Part shown: positions 1 through 6,789 of the stretch, in pieces
Position numbering within the stretch: position 1 is the first letter of the stretch
Layout: every line of letters begins with the position of its first letter
Made by a program: the position numbers and the translations under genes
The notes under the pieces: generated by a model
What the model was told of the DNA's origin: nothing
What the model saw: only the letters and a program-made list of their open reading frames with translations
The model's database searches: none
NCBI GenBank assembly: GCA_036558645.1
Contig: DATBFG010000080.1
Coordinates: forward strand, 1 to 29,397
DNA from: DATBFG01 sp036558645
Lineage (GTDB): Bacteria > Acidobacteriota > Terriglobia > Terriglobales > Acidobacteriaceae
Direction: 5' to 3'
DNA length: 29,397 nucleotides

Positions 1-112
1 TCCACCAATACCCTTCCTCCGAGAATCCGGTGCTGATGTCGGTAATACCGGGAACCTTCGCCAGATAGCCTTTGAGAGGCTCGAATATGGTGTCTTCCGC
101 CATGCTGGACAT
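1..112 (-). CDS. Hypothetical protein, N-terminal part (runs off the left edge)
   Basis: An open minus-strand frame begins with ATG at 112-110 and stays open to the window edge, giving 37 residues (MSSMAEDTIFEPLKGYL at the start). AAGG lies about 8 bases upstream of the ATG and works as a ribosome binding site; a second ATG at 103-101 is an alternative start. No signal peptide or known domain is visible in the part present. The gene is divergent from the secreted protein at 196, and a half copy of the dispersed repeat lies between them. I do not recognise the family; the reading frame and start are fairly secure, the function is not. Confidence 0.55.
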   Translation of the reverse strand, partial: MSSMAEDTIFEPLKGYLAKVPGITDISTGFSEEGYWW

Positions 113-131
113 GCTAAGCCTTGACTGGTCG

Positions 132-158
132 TGAGTGTAATGGGGATTTTTCGTTAAC
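132..158 (+). repeat. Half copy of the dispersed palindromic repeat
   Basis: TGAGTGTAATGGGGATTT followed by TTCGTTAAC matches the right half of the repeat described at 3257-3349 with about four differences. It lies in the divergent gap between the edge gene and the protein starting at 196, and ends 38 bases before that start codon. Confidence 0.65.
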
Positions 159-195
159 CATCCTTCTGACCAGGACAAACGTCTACAATTCAACT

Positions 196-669
196 GTGAC
201 ACGACGACTGGCCATAGCCTTGTTATGCGTGGGATTCTTCGTCTTCCATGACGCTGCTATGGCTGAACCTTCCGCAAAAGTCCAAACAATCAAAGGTCGA
301 ATCGTCGCTTACTCTAACGACCCAATGTGTCTAAATGGCAATGCGTACTGGTCAATGCTCATTCTTGTTCAAGACAACGCGCCGCGCACTTCGCCTCAAT
401 ACGTCGCAGTACGTTTTTCTCTTGTATGCAAAGAGTTCCCAAAATGGCTCACGCGCAAACCGCCGATTCAGAATTTCCGCTTGAAGCGAGACGAAGTCGG
501 CGACGCAGTTCTCAAGGAGTTCTTTGAGTGTGCTGCTGAGTCGTCGCAACATTGTCCGAAGTTGCCAATGTGGAAACGTGTTCCGAGCGCACAACATGAG
601 AAGCTGCCATTCGGACAGACAGTGCCGAGCTACCAATCTGTGGACCTGCCACTTGCGCCTGTAGTTTGA
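196..669 (+). CDS. Hypothetical secreted protein
   Basis: 157 residues from a GTG at 196. The frame is open further upstream to a TTG at 121, but that extension is encoded by the dispersed half repeat, and the GTG start gives a clean signal peptide: MTRR, a hydrophobic stretch (LAIALLCVGFFVF), then AMAEP as a likely signal peptidase I site. The mature part has four cysteines (in MCLNG, LVCKE, FECAA and QHCPK), which could form two disulfides in the periplasm. I do not recognise the family. A role outside the cytoplasm is inferred from the signal peptide alone. Confidence 0.6.
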   Translation: MTRRLAIALLCVGFFVFHDAAMAEPSAKVQTIKGRIVAYSNDPMCLNGNAYWSMLILVQDNAPRTSPQYVAVRFSLVCKEFPKWLTRKPPIQNFRLKRDEVGDAVLKEFFECAAESSQHCPKLPMWKRVPSAQHEKLPFGQTVPSYQSVDLPLAPVV

Positions 670-698
670 TCGAACCGTGGTTGGCAGCAGTCGAGTTG

Positions 699-1211
699 TT
701 AGGACATGAGGTCCATAATTCGGCCGTCAGACGTCTTCACCTTAGACTGAGCCGAAGGATCTTTCCGCAGCTCCGCTTCGATGGCATCTTGGGCCGCCTC
801 TAAATGCTTGGCGAGGGTTTGCACACTTCCGGAGTCCCAATATCCACCCTCGTCCTCGACGCTGAACCGGCCAAAGAATGGCTTCAGAGTCCTGAGTAGC
901 TCCACTACTGCGACGTGTGTTTTAGGACCTGCAAATTGTGTTTTAACGAACTCTTGAACGTACAGGTCTGTGTCAAATTCGAGGCGCACGGGATCGCAAT
1001 CTTCGCTTGGATAGAGCACAACTCCTCTGGCTGGCCCTGAATAGTTCCACTCTTCCTCGTTGTCGCGTACTCGTAGGAGCGTAGTTTGCGCTGACTCGAT
1101 TGGCTGCGTGAGCCATTGGTGCGTCGTGGCGAAAGCGTTCGCCGTGGCGATTAGACTGCGAAATGCATCTTCGCCAAGCAGTTGGCCCTCGAAATGGATC
1201 GTTACGCCCAT
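699..1211 (-). CDS. Hypothetical soluble protein
   Basis: 170 residues with ATG at 1211-1209 and AAGGA about 6 bases upstream. The N terminus, MGVTIHFEGQLLGEDAFRSL, reads like a compact cytoplasmic fold; there is no signal peptide or membrane segment, and the composition is acidic. The C-terminal half (GYWDSGSVQTLAKHLEAA, then a charged helix) suggests an alpha-helical end. It is convergent with the secreted protein ending at 669 and divergent from the repeat and kinase on the right. The family is not recognised. Good codon structure and ribosome binding site make a real gene likely. Confidence 0.6.
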   Translation of the reverse strand: MGVTIHFEGQLLGEDAFRSLIATANAFATTHQWLTQPIESAQTTLLRVRDNEEEWNYSGPARGVVLYPSEDCDPVRLEFDTDLYVQEFVKTQFAGPKTHVAVVELLRTLKPFFGRFSVEDEGGYWDSGSVQTLAKHLEAAQDAIEAELRKDPSAQSKVKTSDGRIMDLMS

Positions 1212-1260
1212 CGCAATCCTTAGACCCTAATCCTAACAAGGGACATGTTCAATAAAGAAC

Positions 1261-1365
1261 TCTGTCAATTGTTGAAATTAGGCGATAACACTCAAAACCC
1301 CGAACAGAGTCTTCCGGCCCACAACGAGTCCATGAGTGCTATGCGCGATTTCTCAACAACCATCC
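1261..1365 (+). repeat. Full copy A of the dispersed palindromic repeat
   Basis: Aligns over its whole length with the reverse complement of 29101-29200 and with 3257-3349. Landmarks: TTGTTGAAA at 1269-1277, GGCGAT at 1281, CACTCAAAACCCCGAA, an inner hairpin (CCGAA 1300-1304 with TTCCGG 1312-1317, one bulged base), GGCCCACA, then CATGAGTG. The arms CACTCA and TGAGTG are inverted. It fills the first part of the 344-base gap before the kinase; the rest of the gap (1366-1555) shows no gene, only the kinase ribosome binding site. Confidence 0.75.
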
Positions 1366-1555
1366 GACTGGCCAACACCATGCATGCCGAAGTACGATTG
1401 CATCCCTATGCGCAGGTCAGAGCGACGCCGGTGTGCGGCTTTCTCCTCGAGGCGTGCGCGGCCAGCGGGAGAACATAGGTCTGTTCAGTATGACGAGCCT
1501 GTGAAATATCTTCAGGGGACAAGCGACAGATGAAGCTCCTTGATAAGGGGAAATC

Positions 1556-3199
1556 ATGACAGACCCCGGATTGATCGGCCCGGCTGAGGGCAGTACCTCT
1601 GTTGAATCCGGGAAACAGCGTGATCGAGCCCGCCCTCTTCCATACGATCTCCTTAAGGAGGCGTCCAGGCGGTTAGAGATCATGTCGCTCGTCGGTGCGG
1701 TTCTGTGGGTAGTCGGCACAGTGGGCGATCGCATCGCGCTTCTGGCCATGACTCATGGCAACCGGATCTGGCTCCATGGGCAAACGACTGACATCATTGC
1801 CTCCACAAGCGTGCTCGCGTCACTGGCGCTCTTCTTCTACATTAGAAAGGGTGACCGGGACCCGAGATTCATCCTGGATCTCGGACTGGTGTACATGGTA
1901 TTCACGGCGGCCGCTCTCGGCCTGATGATGCACTGGTTCCCGGTGCCGAAAGAATGGCCGGTGTCGCCCATGATCAGCTGGATTGGGGCCGTCGTCCTCA
2001 TGTCCGCGGCGATCGTGCCTAACTCGCCGAGGAAGACGTTAGTTGCCGGGCTGATCGCCGTTTCGATGAACCCGCTCGGAATGTTGATTGCCAAGGCCCG
2101 TGGAACCTGGGACTTCGGTTCCCTAGGCAATGTGTTTGTGATGCACTATCCCGATTACCTGCTGGTGGGCGTTGCCGTCGTAATCTCGCGCGTGGTGACA
2201 AGATTAGGCCAACAGGTCACCAAAGCCCGCGAGATGGGAAGCTACCAACTCATCACTCGATTGGGTATTGGTGGGATGGGAGAGGTCTGGCAGGCCCGTC
2301 ATCACATGCTGGCCCGTGACGCGGCAATCAAGTTGATCCAACCTGACATGCTGAGTCGCAAGTCTGGAAGCGACGCCGTCCTTGTACGGCGCCGGTTCGA
2401 ACAGGAAGCCAGAACGACGGCCTCGCTCCGTTCCCCGCACACGATTGAGTTGTACGACTTTGGGGTAACGAAAGATGGTGTCTTCTATTACGTGATGGAA
2501 CTGCTGGACGGAATAGATCTGGAGACGCTGGTCAAGAAGTTTGGGCCCCAGCCTCCGGCGCGAGTCGTCAGTATCTTGAGACAGGTGTGCCGCTCCCTCG
2601 CAGACGCGCACCAGCACGGCCTCATCCATCGCGATATCAAACCCACGAACATATTCCTTTGCCGACTGGGAAACGAATATGACTATGTGAAGGTCCTCGA
2701 TTTTGGACTGGTCAAGGTCTTAGGCGAGAATGAAACCCATATGACCGTCGAAGGCGCGACCACGGGAACACCCGCGTATATGGCGCCAGAAATGGCCTTG
2801 GGGAATTCAACAGTGGACGGTCGAACCGATCTCTATGGACTCGGCTGCGTCGCCTACTGGCTGATTACGGGCAAGCTAGTCTTTGAGGAGAAAACCGCCA
2901 CTGCGATGATGCTGGCCCACCTACAGAAGGCTCCAGTTGCTCCCTCGAAGAGAACTAGCTGCGAAGTGCCCGCCTGTCTCGACAACGCGATCATGATGTG
3001 TCTCGCAAAGGCACCGGAGCAACGGCCGGCTGATGCCGATGTGTTTGCCCGTTTGCTCGAAAGCTGTGAACAAGCTGGCGCTTGGACTCCGCGAGACGCG
3101 GAGCATTGGTGGCATACCAACATGGCCGCAAACGATGTTCGCACCGACGATTCTGCCCCAGCTAAGCACGGACATCCGGATCTGCTCACGACTTTATGA
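1556..3199 (+). CDS. Membrane-anchored PknB-type serine/threonine protein kinase
   Basis: 547 residues; ATG at 1556 preceded by AAGGGGA at 8 bases. Residues 1-42 are polar. About six hydrophobic helices follow (roughly 43-62, 79-96, 108-126, 139-154, 161-179, 200-214), which would keep both ends in the cytoplasm. A complete Hanks-type kinase domain runs from Y230: glycine loop GIGGMGEV 236-243, ATP lysine K259 (AAIK), catalytic HRDIKPTN with D360, DFG 382-384 in the form LDFGLVK, TGTPAYMAPE with APE 410-412, and GRTDLYGLGCVAYWL. All catalytic residues are present, so it should be active. Unlike PknB with its C-terminal sensor, the membrane module here is N-terminal. There is no partner phosphatase or substrate gene nearby; it appears single. 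The signal sensed is unknown. Confidence 0.95.
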   Translation: MTDPGLIGPAEGSTSVESGKQRDRARPLPYDLLKEASRRLEIMSLVGAVLWVVGTVGDRIALLAMTHGNRIWLHGQTTDIIASTSVLASLALFFYIRKGDRDPRFILDLGLVYMVFTAAALGLMMHWFPVPKEWPVSPMISWIGAVVLMSAAIVPNSPRKTLVAGLIAVSMNPLGMLIAKARGTWDFGSLGNVFVMHYPDYLLVGVAVVISRVVTRLGQQVTKAREMGSYQLITRLGIGGMGEVWQARHHMLARDAAIKLIQPDMLSRKSGSDAVLVRRRFEQEARTTASLRSPHTIELYDFGVTKDGVFYYVMELLDGIDLETLVKKFGPQPPARVVSILRQVCRSLADAHQHGLIHRDIKPTNIFLCRLGNEYDYVKVLDFGLVKVLGENETHMTVEGATTGTPAYMAPEMALGNSTVDGRTDLYGLGCVAYWLITGKLVFEEKTATAMMLAHLQKAPVAPSKRTSCEVPACLDNAIMMCLAKAPEQRPADADVFARLLESCEQAGAWTPRDAEHWWHTNMAANDVRTDDSAPAKHGHPDLLTTL

Positions 3200-3256
3200 T
3201 GCGCATGGCACGTTCCACCTTGTGTGACGGGCCGCTCGGAACCCTGTCGCCTTCAT

Positions 3257-3349
3257 GGTTGTTGTGATAAGGCGAATAGTTCACATCCAAAACAGGGGTC
3301 TTTTGGCCAACATCTCGATCAATGAGTGAAATAGGGATTTATCGCCAAC
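3257..3349 (+). repeat. Full copy B of the dispersed palindromic repeat
   Basis: Landmarks in order: TTGTTG, GGCGAATAG at 3271, TTCAC, an inner perfect hairpin CCAAAA (3287-3292) with TTTTGG (3301-3306), GGCCAACATCTCGATCAATG, GTGAAA, GGGATTT, TATCGCC. Outer pairing is GGCGA with TCGCC and TTCAC with GTGAA. The inner stem is CCGAAA/TTTCGG in the copy at 29101-29200, so a G-C pair has become A-T with pairing kept. It ends 78 bases before the start of the metallo-hydrolase and fills most of the kinase-hydrolase gap. Confidence 0.8.
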
Positions 3350-3427
3350 CATCATGCCGATTGACAAGCAACGCGCTTGAGGACATGCTGCTTTCCGAAA
3401 TTTCGGGGGCTCTTGCTGGAGGGAGAA

Positions 3428-4351
3428 ATGACAGCCATGTCCTCTTGGGTTTTTTCTGCGGCACTTCTGGTTCTGCTTGGAAGCGGTCCCGCCACGAACG
3501 CAAGTGTTGATCCAGCGAAGGCCCAAATCACCGTGCTGTACGATGCCTTCGGCCAAACCTCGGGGATGCAGAAAGATTGGGGCTATGCCGCTTTTGTCGA
3601 GTACGGCGGCAAACGCATTTTGTTCGACACTGGGAATAACCCGGATATCCTTGAGCACAACGCGAAGAAAAAAGGAATCGAGCTCTCTAAACTGGATTTC
3701 GTGGTCATGTCGCACCGCCATGGGGATCACATGGGAGGCTTGGCCTACCTCCTACGCATCAATCGCAAAGTAACCATCTATGCGCCGAAGGAAGGGTTCG
3801 GCGTCTACGGTGCGGACTTGCCCAGCAGCTTTTATCGCAAAGACCCCTCTCTTCCGCCCGAGCAGCGCTACTACAATGGTTCGCCACCAGAAATTATGCG
3901 ATTTGGCTCGGCTTGGCCCACCGCTAATTTCCAACTCGTGGACAAGAGTACTGAAATCACGCCGAACATCCACTTAGTTACACTTGTCTCCGATAAGCCG
4001 GGCACTCTCGAACTGCACGAACTCTCCTTGGTCATCAACACCTCCGAGGGACTGGTCATTGTGGTTGGTTGTTCGCATCCCGGTATTGACAAGATCATCG
4101 AATCGGCAAGCGCGATCAATTCGCACATTCACTTCATCGTGGGCGGCTTTCATCTTGTTGTAGCCCCCGATTCTGACATTGAGAAGATTGTCAGCGCCTT
4201 GCATGAGCAGTTCAAAGTCGAATATGTCGCCCCCGGCCACTGCACCGGAGAACCAGCTTTCTCAGCGCTAAAGAGGGCGTTCGGCGACCACTACATTTAT
4301 GCGGGATTGGGCACAACGTTTACGGTGTCACAGGCAGGAAATCTCAGATAA
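3428..4351 (+). CDS. Secreted metallo-beta-lactamase-fold hydrolase
   Basis: 307 residues. The frame is open from a TTG at 3377, but ATG 3428 has GGAGGGAG directly upstream and starts a signal peptide (SWVFSAALLVLLGSG, cleavage near residue 23-28). The metal site is intact: SHRHGDHMGG gives H96, H98, D100 and H101; H217 (GCSHPG), H242 and H271 (GHCTGE) supply further ligands. The layout with FDTGN before the HxHxDH motif and GCSHPGI later matches the branch related to 7,8-dihydropterin-6-methyl-4-(beta-D-ribofuranosyl)-aminobenzene-5'-phosphate synthase (MJ0936/AF2186-like). The signal peptide means the local enzyme acts in the periplasm, so that substrate is unlikely. Substrate unknown; fold and metal binding are near certain. 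Confidence 0.9.
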   Translation: MTAMSSWVFSAALLVLLGSGPATNASVDPAKAQITVLYDAFGQTSGMQKDWGYAAFVEYGGKRILFDTGNNPDILEHNAKKKGIELSKLDFVVMSHRHGDHMGGLAYLLRINRKVTIYAPKEGFGVYGADLPSSFYRKDPSLPPEQRYYNGSPPEIMRFGSAWPTANFQLVDKSTEITPNIHLVTLVSDKPGTLELHELSLVINTSEGLVIVVGCSHPGIDKIIESASAINSHIHFIVGGFHLVVAPDSDIEKIVSALHEQFKVEYVAPGHCTGEPAFSALKRAFGDHYIYAGLGTTFTVSQAGNLR

Positions 4352-4671
4352 ACAGGAGGCTGAGATGGTAGGCCCGGGCGCTTTGAGTGTAATCGGGATT
4401 TATCGCCAACTATGGCTTCGCTGATTTGCGCTTTACCGTTCTTTTCACGCTTGCACCAGCCAACCATTTACTTCGGGCCGGAGCTTCCGAGAGTGAGGAC
4501 ATCACACGCGACGAGGTGAGCCCCGTCACGGAAACTAACCGCCCGCAACGACTAGCATGGCCGCGCCTCTCCGAAGAGCATTTCTCTCCATCGAAGTGCG
4601 TATCCCCGAGGCAAATGGGCCTCAGTTCGGCAAAAAGCATCCTTCCTACCGTTTGACTTCAAAAGAGAGTC
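4352..4671. other. Intergenic stretch without a recognisable gene
   Basis: About 320 bases between the metallo-hydrolase and the truncated gene at 4672. It holds a half copy of the dispersed repeat (4384-4410) and no frame with recognisable protein features on either strand. It borders the recombination-rich selC region. Confidence 0.5.
4384..4410 (+). repeat. Half copy of the dispersed palindromic repeat
   Basis: TGAGTGTAATCGGGATTT followed by ATCGCCAAC, one or two differences from the consensus right half. The left half with its hairpin is missing. It lies 33 bases after the stop of the metallo-hydrolase and upstream of the truncated gene at 4672. Confidence 0.75.
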
Positions 4672-4900
4672 ATGATGACGAGCACAGAATCTCGGCGGTA
4701 TTCGGCAGTGGCTGTGTTGGTGCGAACCACAGGGCAAGCAATACGGGCAAAGAACTGGTGGAGGATCTCGACAGTAGCGGCAGTCATGCTCGCAATCGTT
4801 ACTGCCGCAATTCCTATTGCGGTCGCGCCACAATTTAAGACTTTGATCAAATTCACGAACGCGGATGGCGGCGTTCCCGGTAGCGGCCCATTAATTCACG
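4672..4900 (+). pseudogene. Truncated start of a YGTT-repeat (TIGR03803-like) secreted protein
   Basis: ATG at 4672 (or 4675) with AAGAGAG upstream opens a frame with a basic start, a hydrophobic segment (ISTVAAVMLAIVTAAIPIAV) and then FKTLIKFTNADGGVPGSG. That last piece resembles the first half of the propeller repeat seen intact at 20126-21355 (IVLHSF...DGADGYHPYATL). Homology ends near 4895, where sequence reading as a tyrosine integrase begins in another frame; the open frame then stops at 4944. The interpretation is an N-terminal gene fragment cut by insertion or deletion. The family call rests on one half repeat, so it is moderate. Confidence 0.5.
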
Positions 4901-5234
4901 GTTCTCGGAAAGCGAGGATTGGATGTTTGCCTCTCCGGCGATGATTGGTCGGCAACCTTGGTCCTACGATGTTGTGCTTCGCGCCTTCCAGAAGGCGGCG
5001 AAGGATGCCGGGATCGGATGGATCGGTACTCACACAATGCGCCACACCTACCGCAGCTGGCTCGATGCAGTAGGCACTGCGATTGCAGTGCAGCAGAAGC
5101 TCATGCGACATGCGGACATCCGCACGACGATGAACATCTACGGTGATGTTGTGACGGACGAAATGCAGGAAGCTTCTGGAATGGTGACTCGGCTTGCCCT
5201 GAACGGCATGGGAACGGAATGTAAGCCTAGCTAA
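4884..5234 (+). pseudogene. Tyrosine recombinase (integrase) C-terminal relic
   Basis: About 115 codons remain of the catalytic domain of a phage/island-type tyrosine integrase. The frame is open only back to a TAG at 4881, with no plausible full-length start. Visible: SEDWMFASP from 4911, then GTHTMRHTYRSW with the catalytic R of the HxxR box, KLMRHADIRTTM with the third catalytic H/R region, and NIYGD with the nucleophilic tyrosine. The N-terminal arm-binding domain and the first catalytic arginine are missing. The stop lies 11 bases from the 3' end of selC and the frame points toward it, a usual place for an integrase relic of an element once integrated at a tRNA gene. Confidence 0.8.
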
Positions 5235-5245
5235 GTCCTTTGTTT

Positions 5246-5343
5246 TGGCGGAAGCGAATGGGAGTCGAACCCATCAGCGACGGGGGAACCCGCCGCCCAC
5301 CGGTTTTGAAGACCGGGGCAATCACCGGACTACATGCGCTTCC
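5246..5343 (-). tRNA. selC: tRNA-Sec (anticodon UCA)
   Basis: The minus strand reads as a complete selenocysteine tRNA of 98 bases including an encoded CCA (5248-5246). Acceptor GGAAGCG pairs with CGCTTCC, discriminator is G. The D region is CATGTAGTCCGGTGATTG, the anticodon stem CCGGT/ACCGG encloses CTTCAAA with anticodon TCA, the long variable arm is GGGCGGCGGGTTCCCCCGTC, and the T loop is GTTCGACTC. The eight-pair acceptor, long extra arm and UCA anticodon separate it from tRNA-Ser. Its presence implies that the organism decodes UGA as selenocysteine and has selA, selB and selD elsewhere; none of them is in this window. Confidence 0.95.
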
Positions 5344-5348
5344 ATGCC
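5305..5348. repeat. 44-bp direct repeat, copy 1 (5' half of selC)
   Basis: Identical except for one base (C5326 versus T6625) to 6604-6647. It covers selC from the anticodon loop back through the D arm and 5' acceptor strand, plus five bases of 5' flank (ATGCC on the plus strand). Together the two copies look like attachment sites bounding the 1.3-kb segment with the protease gene. Confidence 0.85.
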
Positions 5349-5422
5349 GTAGACACCGAACAGCTTAAGCCAGTTACCAAGGTGACGCTCCGTTCTCGAC
5401 TTGTGCTCGATAAAATTCGCGC

Positions 5423-5581
5423 ATGTCGAAACCAAGACGGCGCAAGCCCCAGGCCGGCTCGATCTGGCTCAGGGATCGAGCTTCTACCTAAGATACTACG
5501 GCCCGGATTCGCAGGCAGCGGACGGAGTGCCTCTGCACGAGGGACGTCAAGATGCTGGAGGCCACCTCCGATAAGAGGTAG
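5423..5581 (+). pseudogene. Tyrosine integrase N-terminal relic (frameshifted)
   Basis: ATG at 5423 opens SKPRRRKPQAGSIWLRDRA, the usual basic start of a short tyrosine integrase. The frame then hits TAA near 5489. The expected continuation FYLRYY is found one frame over, and a further shift recovers QRTECLCTRDVKMLEAT up to the TAG at 5579-5581. At least two frameshifts in about 50 codons show decay. It begins 79 bases from the 5' end of selC and points away from it, so it is not simply the missing front of the C-terminal relic at 4884-5234, which lies on the other side of the tRNA. Confidence 0.65.
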
Positions 5582-5586
5582 CATCG

Positions 5587-6483
5587 CTACTGCTTACAAC
5601 TTAGTTCTTGCTTCTTTTCTTTGATGAATACGTTCAGCTCAGAGACGGAGATTGCTTCTCCAACCATGACCTGACTCGCGTCATAGAACTCCTTCAGAAC
5701 TAAAGCGAGGACCGCTTGGTCGGAAACGAAGACTTGTTTTCCGTTAGCGTCTGTCCCTGAAAAGGTGCCGCTGGACCGGATTGCAGAATTGGCAAATCCT
5801 TTGATCGCCATTTCAACGTTTGGTGACCAGAGCGCCCACTTTTCCACGACAGTGCCAATGACACGGCCGGTTTCCCGGTTTATGAGTGGTCCTCCTGAGT
5901 TACCCGGGTTTAAGGCACCGTTGACAATGAGGTGCTGCACGGGTGGATTCTTCGGTTGGCCATTGGAGTCCTTGGCCAATGTGTATCCCGCTACGTAGCC
6001 TCTGCGCAGAATAGGCGCGGGATCCTGGTACCGCAGCGGGTATCCCCATGTCTCGACTTCTGTATCGATGGTAGGGGTCTCGTCGCCACTCAAATCGAGA
6101 CTGAACGACAGCTGGTTGGTGGGGCATAACAGTGCTAGATCTCGGTTTGGATCACGCACAAGCTTGGAGAACTTAATTGGATTCTGGCTGACGGACGAGA
6201 TCCCCTCCAGTTGCTCAGCGCTACAACTCCCAATCACATGGGAATTCGTGGTGACAATGCCTTCACCTGACACCACAAAACCCGTGCCCTTCAAGCTATC
6301 CTTCCGGCAAACAATCATTAGAACGGACTTAATAACGCTCCGGCTTTCTCGGCTCTTGACTCCTTCCAGCAGGGCACGAGTCGAGATGGGAATGCTCATC
6401 TTGTCGCTATTCTTGGGAGCTTGTGCGAAGGTTGCCAGGCCAAACAGCAAGACGATTATTGGTGCGGCGCCGGTTCTGTTCAT
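5587..6483 (-). CDS. Secreted trypsin-like serine protease
   Basis: 298 residues from ATG at 6483, chosen over the upstream start at 6540 because it opens directly into a signal peptide (MNRTGAAPIIVLLFGLATFAQA). The chymotrypsin/HtrA-like domain has an intact triad: H82 in TTNSHVIG, D115 in RDLALL, S196 in NPGNSGGPL. The order and the GTGFVVSGEG strand before the histidine are typical of DegP-type and related S1 proteases. There is no PDZ domain after residue 230; instead a short C-terminal helical tail of about 70 residues. It probably cleaves proteins in the periplasm. It is the only intact gene between the two 44-bp selC repeats and could be cargo of the former element. Confidence 0.88.
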   Translation of the reverse strand: MNRTGAAPIIVLLFGLATFAQAPKNSDKMSIPISTRALLEGVKSRESRSVIKSVLMIVCRKDSLKGTGFVVSGEGIVTTNSHVIGSCSAEQLEGISSVSQNPIKFSKLVRDPNRDLALLCPTNQLSFSLDLSGDETPTIDTEVETWGYPLRYQDPAPILRRGYVAGYTLAKDSNGQPKNPPVQHLIVNGALNPGNSGGPLINRETGRVIGTVVEKWALWSPNVEMAIKGFANSAIRSSGTFSGTDANGKQVFVSDQAVLALVLKEFYDASQVMVGEAISVSELNVFIKEKKQELSCKQ

Positions 6484-6603
6484 TCCCAAATATAAACACC
6501 ACCGCGCCAAATTTAGCCAAACGGATGTATTCGTGCCCAAACCGGGCCCACGGGCTCAGGCCCATGCCGTTGGATTCATTCGGGTGCCAGCACAATGGTC
6601 AGC

Positions 6604-6647
6604 TTTGAAGACCGGGGCAATCACTGGACTACATGCGCTTCCATGCC
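6604..6647. repeat. 44-bp direct repeat, copy 2 (partial selC, 5' half only)
   Basis: Repeats 5305-5348 with a single change in the D loop. Sequence to the left of 6604 does not continue as tRNA: the 3' half of the anticodon arm, variable arm and T arm are absent. It is therefore a remnant or attachment site and not a second tRNA gene. Confidence 0.85.
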
Positions 6648-6789
6648 CTATTCTTTCATCAGCAACTATCGGCTGTTTGCTATTACACCGACAGGAACAC
6701 TGAAGAGCGATAAACAGTTCGTAGTTACACCATAGGATTCTGCGCAACAGTTTGAAACAGCGGATGCTGTTGGGCACTCATCCCGTTAT

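Noticed and set aside
1245..1478. Open frame of 77 codons over the repeat copy A
   Set aside because: Its first part (LLKLGDNTQNPEQSLPAH) is translated repeat, and similar codons (LLKPGDFTQNPEKGLSAH) arise from copy C at 29125-29200. The likeness reflects the DNA repeat, not a protein family.
2204..2629. Long minus-strand frames opposite the kinase and other strong genes
   Set aside because: They lie fully inside genes with clear domains on the other strand and have no ribosome binding sites or family features.
6604..6647. Second tRNA gene
   Set aside because: Only the 5' half is present; the 3' anticodon strand, variable arm, T arm and CCA are missing.
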